38,553 nt of DNA from the NCBI GenBank assembly GCA_964516295.1, contig CAZEYT010000022.1, positions 1-38,553 of the forward strand, in the 5' to 3' direction. A program made the position numbers and the translations under genes. Within the stretch, counting starts at the first letter, position 1, and every line of letters starts with the position of its first letter. Source of the DNA: CAZEYT01 sp964516295. GTDB lineage: Bacteria > Verrucomicrobiota > Verrucomicrobiia > Chthoniobacterales > Terrimicrobiaceae. Of this stretch, positions 8,103 through 15,579 are shown one piece after another. The notes beneath the pieces were generated by a model. That model was not told where the DNA came from and made no database searches. It was given only the letters and a program-made list of their open reading frames with translations.

Positions 8103-9138
8103 ATTTTTGAAGGGTCTGGGTCAGTTGGAGATCGGTTTGCAGTGGGCGGAGCGGGCGAATGTTGGCGGCCTTAAGCTTATCATGGTACAACTTGACCGCG
8201 TTCTTGGGCTCAATCTCGCCGTCGGCGATGAGCCTCAGGCATTGAATGAAAGAAAGTGGCTCTTCGGAGAGATTGATTTTCCTTCCATAGAGCGCCACGC
8301 GTGCTCCGTGTTTTCGGGCGTCATGGAGCAACTGGAAGGCATCCATGGTTGTTCCCGCGCCTCCGCCAAGAATTCCCACGATCAAATGCGGATCGTATGC
8401 CGCGAGTTCCTCAAGGGCACCGGGGCCGTTGTAGGGGATCTTGAGTAAGACCGGTCGGCCAGCAGAAGTCACTCCGGCCAGTGAACGGATGATGTGGTCA
8501 TTCAGAAATGCGCCGACGTCACGCTCGGCAATACCCGCGTCGACGTTGGGATTGAAGACCTCCAGGAAGTAGCGAAAGCTTTTCTTTTCGGCTTCGATGC
8601 GGAATTCGTGGAAGTCTTCCAACGCCCGGTAATCCCAGTCGATGTTGTTGGTAAAGGTGATCGAATACAGGCCAAGGTCGGCACCCAACACCGGTGAGGA
8701 ATGGTCACTGCTGATCTTCCCATATTTGATGTGGTCGATGGAGGCGGTGCGGAACGGGCGGGACGGCAGGTGGATGTATTTTCCCCCGCGGACCACCCAG
8801 ACGTCGGACGTATCGTTGGCCCGGGCAGCGGGTGTGATCCGCGAGTTTCGAAAAATTCCTTCCCTCATCGCCAAACGCTCCAAGTTCGAAGCGGATAGGA
8901 GCATGATGTCCACAAGTCCCTGTTCGGTCACCGCGCGAATCTGGCGCAGGTAGTCGTCCAGCGTTTTGAAACACCCGTGGTTTTGGTCGTATCCATGAGG
9001 GCAGGCATCCCTCTGTGGACCCGGTGCCGTGATGCCAAAGCCCATGTCGGCATCTTTGGCGTCTGCAATAATGAATTCCCGGCAACCGACCGGGTCGGCG
9101 TGAATGGCTGCCAGTTTTTCGTCGAGGCTCTTCGTCAT
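8095..9138 (-). CDS. Class I aldolase-like beta/alpha-barrel protein
   Basis: A 347-residue predicted TIM barrel. The segment RPVLLKIPYNGPGALEELA supplies a candidate Schiff-base Lys near 233, in the position and context used by DeoC/FbaB/LacD-type class I aldolases. GILGGGAGTTMDAF followed by ARVALYGRKI resembles the phosphate-binding end of FbaB/DhnA barrels (GG...A.GRNI). The N-terminal 120 residues (TAPGPQRDACPHGY, HGCFKTLDDYLRQI) have no motif I know and are unlike ordinary fructose-bisphosphate aldolases. Its start overlaps the kinase stop by ATGA, and its end overlaps the ALDH start. Position between a sugar kinase and an aldehyde dehydrogenase supports retro-aldol cleavage of a ketose phosphate to DHAP plus an aldehyde. 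The function is inferred, not proven. Confidence 0.72.
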   Translation of the reverse strand: MTKSLDEKLAAIHADPVGCREFIIADAKDADMGFGITAPGPQRDACPHGYDQNHGCFKTLDDYLRQIRAVTEQGLVDIMLLSASNLERLAMREGIFRNSRITPAARANDTSDVWVVRGGKYIHLPSRPFRTASIDHIKYGKISSDHSSPVLGADLGLYSITFTNNIDWDYRALEDFHEFRIEAEKKSFRYFLEVFNPNVDAGIAERDVGAFLNDHIIRSLAGVTSAGRPVLLKIPYNGPGALEELAAYDPHLIVGILGGGAGTTMDAFQLLHDARKHGARVALYGRKINLSEEPLSFIQCLRLIADGEIEPKNAVKLYHDKLKAANIRPLRPLQTDLQLTQTLQKYG

Positions 9139-10262
9139 GATAGGCTTTCTTCAAGGTGCCCGGAGTTCCATTGGCGCAGAAAATGGATGATTTCCGGAAG
9201 TGTTCCACTGCGCGCATTTCTTACAAAAAATCCGGAGACGGCGGAGGCGAAGGAAAGGGCACCCATCGGGCTCAGGGAAAACAGGTGCGCAGCCAGCCAG
9301 CCGGCATTGAAGCGATCACCGGCTCCGACACTTTTCTTGGGATGAGGGCACCAGGGTCCCTCGATGGAGTACTCGCCGGCCGTGGTGCTCACGCAGGCCA
9401 TGCGGATCAAGTGGATTCCGACTTCGGCAATCTTCGCGCGGTCCCGCAGTTCGCCGGCTAATCGCAGAAGTTCCGAAGCGGAGTGGTCTGCCGGTGGGAT
9501 CCCGCAGGCTACAGCGAGCTGGTTGGCTTCATTTCCATTCAGACTCAGGATCGTGGGGCCGATGGATTCGAATCCGGACAGCGTTTCGACCATTTCCCGA
9601 ATCTGCCCGGGCGTGCGTGAGGCGGGATCCGCGAGGTCGAGGAAGATTTTAGGACGGTGCGGAAGGTCGGCGAGAATTTCTGTCTGCAGACATCTCCAGC
9701 ACTCGGTCATGTGGGGATAAACCGACCAAGAGGTCAACGCGAGCGCCGGGGAGTTGCTCACGGCTGCGCGGAGGGCTCCCGCGGCATGGGTGCGCAGATG
9801 TTCGGGAGTGAAACGCTCGAAATGGCTGAATGAACAAAGCATCACCTTGCCGTCCCGAAATTCATAAGCAGAGGTTCTCCCGGGTTCCATTCCCACGGTG
9901 TCCAGGGAGGCACAACGCGCCTCGAACTCGGCAAAAGCAGGATCCACCGGATCCCCGAGCCCCGCAAACGCATGCACCGGAAATCCCAAGGCCATCAACC
10001 CGTCCCCCATGTTCACGGTGCATCCGCCCGGAGCACGGTCGATGCACACACACTCGCGCAGACCACTCTTCCCCGCCGAGGCGGCAACCCAGGCGGCAAA
10101 GGACTCGATGGTATCAATCGGCTCGTAATCGCCCGGACCGTGGCGGCCATCCACCACGTGCAAAAGATCGTCAACGAACCCATCGAAACCGGCGACCACC
10201 GGCAGCCGCGACGGGATGCCGTCGAGGGATTCCAAAAGATCCGCAAGCTCGGAAAGAGTCAT
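9135..10262 (-). CDS. PfkB-family carbohydrate kinase
   Basis: A 375-residue ribokinase-fold kinase. The N-terminal GFDGFVDD replaces the usual GxxxxD start, APGGCTVNMGDGLMALG (near 78-93) is the first PfkB signature with the substrate-binding GG, LNGNEANQLA (near 241-250) holds the Asn/Glu of the N-x-x-E magnesium motif, and SVGAGDRFNAGW (near 311-322) is the second signature with catalytic Asp near 316. It would phosphorylate the ketose produced by the isomerase encoded upstream. ATGA overlaps join it to both neighbours. PfkB members act on fructose, tagatose-6-phosphate, ribulose, sulfofructose and others; the unusual N-terminal motif suggests a specificity outside the best-known groups. 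Confidence 0.9.
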   Translation of the reverse strand: MTLSELADLLESLDGIPSRLPVVAGFDGFVDDLLHVVDGRHGPGDYEPIDTIESFAAWVAASAGKSGLRECVCIDRAPGGCTVNMGDGLMALGFPVHAFAGLGDPVDPAFAEFEARCASLDTVGMEPGRTSAYEFRDGKVMLCSFSHFERFTPEHLRTHAAGALRAAVSNSPALALTSWSVYPHMTECWRCLQTEILADLPHRPKIFLDLADPASRTPGQIREMVETLSGFESIGPTILSLNGNEANQLAVACGIPPADHSASELLRLAGELRDRAKIAEVGIHLIRMACVSTTAGEYSIEGPWCPHPKKSVGAGDRFNAGWLAAHLFSLSPMGALSFASAVSGFFVRNARSGTLPEIIHFLRQWNSGHLEESLS

Positions 10263-10834
10263 TTTTCTCCGACTAACTTCAGGACGGCCGCCTCGTCTTC
10301 TTCGATCTCGGGAAATCTCCCGATCCGGGGATCGGCGAAAAAGTTGTCGTTGGCGTCATCATTTGCCGTGGAGACTTCGCCGATCACACATCCCCCCGGG
10401 CTGGCTGCCCAAAACGCGTGGTAAACACCCGGCACCAGTGTGACGCGCTCGCCGGCCTCGAGGGTGAAAGCCTCTCCACTCCTGGCTTCGAAAATCTCGC
10501 CATTGCGGGAGAGGCTCACGGGGTTCCCGGCCGGCGTTGAATCCGGATGACCGGCCCAAAGCTCCACGGCCAACTTCCCGTGTCGGCAACTGATGTCCTC
10601 CTTTTTCCTCTTGTGCGTGTGCATGGGGGTCACTTGGTTTTGCAAAGAAAACATGAGTTTCTCACAATACTCGGGCTCCTCAGCAAGATTGATTAGAACC
10701 AATCCGACCTCATCGAAACGGCCCAAGCCAAGGTCGGTCACATCCCAGCGAGGGTTGGGAGGCAATGCCCATCCGGAGCAAGCGAAGGCGTGCTTGGCAT
10801 CATGGATGGCCCGATTGATCCGAGAGCGTTTCAT
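10259..10834 (-). CDS. D-lyxose ketol-isomerase-like cupin sugar isomerase
   Basis: A 191-residue single-domain cupin. PMHTHKRKKEDI gives metal ligands His72, His74 and Glu79, and VPGVYHAFWA gives His139, the H-x-H-x4-E...H set of the D-lyxose/D-mannose isomerase family (DUF1498). These enzymes interconvert an aldose and its ketose, usually with Mn(II). ATG 10834 was chosen because earlier codons extend into the promoter and the protein then aligns with family length (about 170-230). It is the first gene of the isomerase-kinase-aldolase-ALDH operon, with an ATGA overlap to the kinase. It is divergent from an AraC gene 117 bases away, the likely regulator. The true aldose may be lyxose or another 2,3-cis sugar. 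Confidence 0.87.
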   Translation of the reverse strand: MKRSRINRAIHDAKHAFACSGWALPPNPRWDVTDLGLGRFDEVGLVLINLAEEPEYCEKLMFSLQNQVTPMHTHKRKKEDISCRHGKLAVELWAGHPDSTPAGNPVSLSRNGEIFEARSGEAFTLEAGERVTLVPGVYHAFWAASPGGCVIGEVSTANDDANDNFFADPRIGRFPEIEEDEAAVLKLVGEK

Positions 10835-10951
10835 ACGCAAGGTAATATATTGAGACACGAAATGTCCCGCTTCTGGATTTCCGGCCGAAATATCTGTTAT
10901 TCTACCAAAACTTCCAACTTTCGATGATTGGAGGTCAACCAAACGTTCTTC
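10835..10951. promoter_or_regulatory. Divergent promoter region, isomerase operon / AraC gene
   Basis: The 117-base gap between divergently transcribed genes is much richer in A/T than its surroundings (for example GGTAATATATTGAG near 10841 and GAAATATCTGTTATTCTACC near 10887). It should hold both promoters and the AraC binding sites. No convincing direct repeat pair or -35/-10 pair could be fixed by eye. Confidence 0.5.
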
Positions 10952-11800
10952 ATGTACCTCGAAACCGAATCCATCCCCTATGGTCTCGGCCGTTCATTCG
11001 CCTCCATTTGGTTTGAAGGTCCGACGATCATTTGTCCATTCCACCGCCACCCGGAGTTGGAACTCGTCTGGCTCGATGCCGGGACGGGTCGGATGGTCGC
11101 GGGGGATTTCGCCGGGTCTTACCGACCGGGTGAGATTTACCTTCTCGGTGCCAACATTCCCCACATTTTCCAAGTTTCGGAAAGCGCCAAACCCGCTGTT
11201 GTCCGGACGCACGTGATCCAATTCCGCGAGGACTTTTGTGGGGGCGGCCTTTTTGACGTTCCGGAATTCCGATCAGTCAAGAAAATGCTCGCCCTTGCTC
11301 GGCGCGGTCTGAAGATTCGCGGAAACCTCCGGAAATCCGTTCAGACCGCGATGCGAGAACTGCACGAATCGCCTGCTGCCCGAAAGATACCACGGCTGCT
11401 CGACCTTTTGATTCTCCTCTCCGAATCCCGGGCGATGGATCCCCTTTCCCGTGCCGGTTACGACCCAAATTCACTGCCGCACGATGGACGCATGTCGGTG
11501 ATCATGGCCTACATTCAAGAAAACCTCTTCGGTTCGCTCAGCGTTCCGGAAGCAGCTCGGCGGGCCGGACTGTCGCCCAACGCCCTCTGCCGCTACTTCA
11601 AGCGGCAGACCCGCAGAACGTTTACCGACGTCGTCAACGAACTTCGCGTCGGTGAGGCCTGCCGTTTGCTCGAAGAAACCACTCTCAGCGTCACCGACGT
11701 CGCGTTCGCCTCGGGTTTCTGCAATCTCGCTCATTTCTACGCGGAGTTCCGCCGTCGCAACGGAATCTCTCCGGGTCGGTTTCGGGCGAACTCTGAGTGA
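10952..11800 (+). CDS. AraC-family transcriptional regulator
   Basis: A 282-residue regulator with an N-terminal cupin sensor (FHRHPELELVWLDAGTGRM, YRPGEIYLLGANIPHIF) and two C-terminal HTH motifs (LSVPEAARRAGLSPNALCRYFK and TLSVTDVAFASGFCNLAHFYAEFRR with the final ISPGRFR). The sensor probably binds a sugar or sugar phosphate of the divergent isomerase-kinase-aldolase-ALDH operon and activates it. ATG 10952 is preferred; a TTG at 10928 would add eight residues and is preceded closely by start-like sequence, so the start is uncertain. The 270 bases between its stop and the convergent gene at 12071 hold no recognisable gene, only short GC-rich frames. Confidence 0.9.
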   Translation: MYLETESIPYGLGRSFASIWFEGPTIICPFHRHPELELVWLDAGTGRMVAGDFAGSYRPGEIYLLGANIPHIFQVSESAKPAVVRTHVIQFREDFCGGGLFDVPEFRSVKKMLALARRGLKIRGNLRKSVQTAMRELHESPAARKIPRLLDLLILLSESRAMDPLSRAGYDPNSLPHDGRMSVIMAYIQENLFGSLSVPEAARRAGLSPNALCRYFKRQTRRTFTDVVNELRVGEACRLLEETTLSVTDVAFASGFCNLAHFYAEFRRRNGISPGRFRANSE

Positions 11801-12070
11801 GAGAGGTGACGCTTTGGCAGTCTTCGGCGCAGCGATCCATCCGGGTAAATTTTCAACAAAGTCTTCGCCCTGAATTGGCTCGCTCCTCACGTTGCCGCGC
11901 CGACCCTCGAGGTGGGCGTTCGTGACGAATGTCCACCCCTGGGGGGAATGTGCCACGCAACCGACCCGCTCGTCCTTTTTTTCAACGAGCCTCGAAGATG
12001 AGAAAGTGGCATTTTTCAACCGTCTTCCGGGGTAAATCTTCGTTGGAATTCCCCGCTCGAAGGGTCCCGA

Positions 12071-13783
12071 CTAACGCGAAAGATTCGAGTCGATCAAGGC
12101 GCGGAGCTTGGGGGCTTCGTCGAGCGGGGGGTCGAAGGATTCGGAGTGTCCCCACGAGCCAAACCGGGTGCCTTGTTTGCTGGTGCTGTTGAAGGCGCAG
12201 AAGAGATCGGCGCCGAGCTCGCGTTGGAGGTCGATGTTCTTTTTGGTCAGGACATACATCCCCGGCAGGAACTGCGCCTCCTTGAGGCCGGGCATATAAT
12301 CCTTTTCCTTCTGTCCCTCCGGCTGGAGGTGTTGGCCACCCTCGTAGATGACGAGCCGAAGGTTGTTGTCCTTAGCAATCTGCGCCTGCTCGATGGCATG
12401 TTTCCTGGTCTTTTCAAAGAGACGCTCGGCGTCCGCAAGGACTTCGGCCCCCGTGAGACTCGCGCCGGCGGCATCCCACATGGCATAAGACTCTTTGTCG
12501 GGGTTGATATAGGATGCCGGCGAGAGGGCATCCGCCCCGCCGTTTTTCATTACCCAAGCCACCATGCGGCGGGAGACTTCGGGCCAGCCTTGCTGGGTGC
12601 CGAGAACGCGGACGATTCGCTTTCGATCGTCACCGGAGAAGACGTCTTCAAAGATCTTGAAGACCCGGCGTGCGAGCACGCCCATGCGCTCGGGGTGACC
12701 CGCACCGCCATCCTTGGCAACGGTGCCGTCATGGTAGGGAAACTCCGTCGGAACGACCCCGTCTTTCCACGCGAGCGCTGGATCCAAGCCCTCGGCGGCA
12801 AGCTTGCTGTTGAGCATGTAGAGGGCTTGGAAGAATTGCCAATTCCACACTTCGTTCGAGTATTCGACGTATATCTTCCGCGAGGGATCGAGCTTTTCTT
12901 TGAACATTTTGGCCATCTCGGTGATGTATTCCTCGGTGGCAAGGTGCGGGACGCTAATCCAAACGTCCGTCTTCGTCATGTTCGCGAGCTGGATGATGAT
13001 TTCCAACGCGACCCCTCCGGAATACATCCGCCGGTATTCATTGGCCGGTGCGCCCCACCGCCCGATGGCGTCCCCGCCATGGCCGATCATGGTGTAAAAG
13101 TCCACCGGCTTGCGATCCGCCCACTCCTCCTCCAGCGAATTGTTGGTGGCTGTCCAATCCATGTACCGTATCGCATGCCATTGTTTGACATATTTCAGAA
13201 AATCATCCCGGAAAGGATTGGCGGCGAGGTCGGCATTTTCATCCTCCAGGCGGAGAATACGGATGTTGCGGATCGGATTCTCCTTCGCGGAGCGTTTGAT
13301 GCCGAATCCCTCCAGCGCGTTGTCCGATCCCGTGTTTTTGAGTTCGATCTCGATCCGGCCGGGTTCCGAGCTGACGAATTTCGTTGTGAGGGCCGGGACA
13401 ATTTCACCGTCCCCCTCGTAGAGCAGGACGTAGCGGCCGGGTTCGGTCGAATTCGGAATCACTGTGAAGACCATCTGCTCCGCCTCGGCTCCCTCCGGCC
13501 GGAACGGGATTTCGGTGGGATATCCCTGTTTGTTGTAGGACATCTTTGCTTCCAGGTTGGTCGTCAGCGGCCCGCTTCCGTCGGCATTTCGCGTCGACCA
13601 GGCACGGGCTCCCCACATCAGGTTCTTGAAAGGAAATCCGGGGTTCCAGTCCGTAGGTGACGCGAGATTCATGCCGATGGGCATCCGGCCGGAATCGGGT
13701 CCCGGAGATTCTGCCGATACGTGGAAGAGCGAAGCGAGACCGATGGCTGCCAGCACGAACCTGCGGAGGGGAGAAAAATTCAT
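12071..13783 (-). CDS. Secreted clan-A-like glycoside hydrolase
   Basis: A 570-residue exported protein. ATG 13783 gives a signal peptide (MNFSPLRRFVLAAIGLASLF, cut near VSAES). The N-terminal ~190 residues form a beta-rich segment. The rest looks like a (beta/alpha)8 glycosidase: RKIYVEYSNEVWNWQF contains the strand-4 N-E pair with the likely acid/base Glu, and LRLVIYEGGQHL has a strand-7-like Glu as probable nucleophile. This matches proteins annotated as cellulose-binding or GH5/GH39-like in Planctomycetes and Verrucomicrobia, but no exact GH family is assigned. It is convergent with the AraC gene and divergent from the propeller hydrolase at 14008. A candidate operator lies in the shared upstream region. 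The substrate is unknown. Confidence 0.8.
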   Translation of the reverse strand: MNFSPLRRFVLAAIGLASLFHVSAESPGPDSGRMPIGMNLASPTDWNPGFPFKNLMWGARAWSTRNADGSGPLTTNLEAKMSYNKQGYPTEIPFRPEGAEAEQMVFTVIPNSTEPGRYVLLYEGDGEIVPALTTKFVSSEPGRIEIELKNTGSDNALEGFGIKRSAKENPIRNIRILRLEDENADLAANPFRDDFLKYVKQWHAIRYMDWTATNNSLEEEWADRKPVDFYTMIGHGGDAIGRWGAPANEYRRMYSGGVALEIIIQLANMTKTDVWISVPHLATEEYITEMAKMFKEKLDPSRKIYVEYSNEVWNWQFFQALYMLNSKLAAEGLDPALAWKDGVVPTEFPYHDGTVAKDGGAGHPERMGVLARRVFKIFEDVFSGDDRKRIVRVLGTQQGWPEVSRRMVAWVMKNGGADALSPASYINPDKESYAMWDAAGASLTGAEVLADAERLFEKTRKHAIEQAQIAKDNNLRLVIYEGGQHLQPEGQKEKDYMPGLKEAQFLPGMYVLTKKNIDLQRELGADLFCAFNSTSKQGTRFGSWGHSESFDPPLDEAPKLRALIDSNLSR

Positions 13784-13830
13784 CTTTCTGAAAGTAATCA
13801 CCCAGTTCCCGGCAACAAGGACCCAACAGT

Positions 13831-13845
13831 ATAAAACCGTTTACT
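13831..13845. promoter_or_regulatory. Candidate operator ATAAAACCGTTTACT between divergent hydrolase genes
   Basis: The site contains the core AAAACCGTTT (13833-13842) 49 bases upstream of the minus-strand hydrolase start and about 165 upstream of the plus-strand one. Read on the minus strand it includes TATACT, a possible -10 box, next to the core. The same core recurs upstream of 1013, 28898 and 32316. Confidence 0.42.
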
Positions 13846-14007
13846 TTTCTTTGGTTCAGGCACTGTCGATACCGCGAATCTGCAGGGCAAAGGCCGCATG
13901 GGTTAAGGCCGCGGGATGAACGGATTTTTCGAAAGACTTGCGGCGGTGCGGTCCGGAAGCCTCGTTGCCTCTTGCCAGCGAGGCAATGGAAATGGCTCCT
14001 TAGGTTT

Positions 14008-15513
14008 GTGAGTTATCAGACGATTTTGGACCGCCGGAATCTCCAGCTTGGCCGCCTGTTTACGGCGGGGAATGATGACTTGGTCATCCTCGTGCGGCGC
14101 ATGGGCGAGGACCCGGCGTTTTTCGATTTCAACCGCATCCAAAACTACGGCCGCTATGTAGGGCCGGATGATTATGTCATCGAGTGCGTGGTGAACACCA
14201 AGCCGCCGGTCACGCGCCGGGACGGGCGGCTGCGCCTCGGGGTGCCGGTGGCATTGCTCGGCGACCGGGACACGCTCGAGGTCGGTGTGCGTGTGGCGGG
14301 GCCTTACCTTGCGATGATCGTGGAGGGGGTGATCGTGGACGAGGAGTGGCCGGCGGGTCCACCGGTTGTTCCGAACAGCAATTTTCCGGGCGAACTTCCC
14401 CCTTTGCCGCCCCTCACCCAGTATTGGATTCCCCCGGGCCACAACTGCTGGGCGGGCGACGCCATGCTGACTGCGGCGGGCGACACGCTGCACCTTTTTT
14501 GGCTGGTTGACCGGCGCACGCACGGGTCGAAATTTGGCTGCGGCGGGTGTTCGTTCGGCCATGCCTCGACAAAGAATCTCGCGGCGTGGACGCACCATCC
14601 CCTCGCCTATCCGCTCACGGAGTATTGGGAAGCCGCCTGCGGGACCGGGTGCTGCGTCGTGAAGGACGGCATTTATCACGTTTACTCGAACCCGCTCACC
14701 GAACGGCTGAATCTGCAGGAGAAACATCCGACCGGTGCGTATTTGGCGACCAGCGCGGACGGCGTGCATTTCACCAAACAAGGGAAAGCGGTCGGGCTCG
14801 ATGGCGAGCCAGGCATCCTTTGCGATGAAAACGGACTCTGGCACGCTGTCGCCGTATCCAAGCATGCCGACGGTGTTTGGCGCAGTTCGCGTTACGAGTC
14901 CGAGGACCTCCGCACATGGCGGATGGCGGACCCCGATTTTCTGCCCGAGCCGGGGTGGCCGACCTCGCGCACGGTGTTCAGCTCTGAATGCTTCAATTGG
15001 TTTCGTTGGCGCGATTGGTTCTACATCATTGGCGGGCGCACGGGGTTCTGGCGCTCAAAGAGCCTGCTGGGCCCTTACCTCTCGACGAACGATTCCGGGG
15101 GTCCGGCCAACGACATTTACGACGGCCTCTGCGTGCCGCAGGTGACGGTGTGGGGCGATCGTGCGATTCTCGCCGGTTGGCTTCCGCGCAATGAGAAAGA
15201 CTGGGCCGGGTGCCTTGTCTTCCGGGAGTTGCGCCAGACGCCGGACGGGGATCTCGAAATGTTCCGCCTGCGCGAGGTGCTCCTGCCCGAGGGGGCCGAG
15301 ATCCACCAGGTCGAGCTGATGCCGGAAACAATCCGCGAGCTGGCCGGGCCGCACCTCGACTACCGCTTCGACGGTCCCGTGGCGGCCGAGGTTGTGCGCG
15401 TGTATGAACCAAAGAGCGATACGACGATCTTCGATTTCGAGCTCGCCGGAAAACGCACCCTGATCCTCCGACGGCCCGGCCGGGCCGGGATCGACGCCGC
15501 GCTCGGAGGATGA
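14008..15513 (+). CDS. GH32/GH43-superfamily beta-propeller hydrolase-like protein
   Basis: About 501 residues, predicted cytoplasmic (no signal peptide). Residues ~1-110 are a beta-rich domain. From ~130 a five-bladed propeller follows: GHNCWAGDAMLTAAGDTLHLFWLVDRR has a first-blade Asp where GH32/43 nucleophiles lie, GEPGILCDENGLWHAVAVSK and YESEDLRTWRMADPDF repeat the blade pattern, and SSECFNWFRWRDWFYIIGG has the Glu-Cys pair of the GH32 acid/base motif. The canonical WMNDPNG and RDP motifs are not exact, so fructan specificity is not implied. The start is uncertain: GTG 14008 (MSYQTILDRRN) has TTAGG just upstream, while a TTG at 13972 is also open. Its stop faces the SGNH gene 66 bases away. 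Confidence 0.75.
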   Translation: MSYQTILDRRNLQLGRLFTAGNDDLVILVRRMGEDPAFFDFNRIQNYGRYVGPDDYVIECVVNTKPPVTRRDGRLRLGVPVALLGDRDTLEVGVRVAGPYLAMIVEGVIVDEEWPAGPPVVPNSNFPGELPPLPPLTQYWIPPGHNCWAGDAMLTAAGDTLHLFWLVDRRTHGSKFGCGGCSFGHASTKNLAAWTHHPLAYPLTEYWEAACGTGCCVVKDGIYHVYSNPLTERLNLQEKHPTGAYLATSADGVHFTKQGKAVGLDGEPGILCDENGLWHAVAVSKHADGVWRSSRYESEDLRTWRMADPDFLPEPGWPTSRTVFSSECFNWFRWRDWFYIIGGRTGFWRSKSLLGPYLSTNDSGGPANDIYDGLCVPQVTVWGDRAILAGWLPRNEKDWAGCLVFRELRQTPDGDLEMFRLREVLLPEGAEIHQVELMPETIRELAGPHLDYRFDGPVAAEVVRVYEPKSDTTIFDFELAGKRTLILRRPGRAGIDAALGG

Positions 15514-15550
15514 CCGGCGTTTGGTCAAAAGCCGGAACCGGACAATTCCT

Positions 15551-15572
15551 GGGAAACGACGAAGCGTTTCCC
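15551..15572. terminator. Hairpin between convergent genes, possible bidirectional terminator
   Basis: GGGAAACG, six-base loop, CGTTTCCC forms a perfect 8-bp stem in the 66-base gap between two convergent genes. A second stem (CTCCAGC/GCTGGAG) follows directly and overlaps the SGNH gene's end. No strong T-tract is present, so termination is plausible but not certain. Confidence 0.5.
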
Positions 15573-15579
15573 TCCAGCT

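Noticed and set aside
11801..12070. Minus-strand frame in the gap between AraC and the secreted hydrolase
   Set aside because: Extends into the AraC coding region antisense, with no motif or start context.
12146..13660. 504-codon plus-strand frame opposite the secreted hydrolase
   Set aside because: Shadow; the minus frame holds the signal peptide and catalytic-type motifs.
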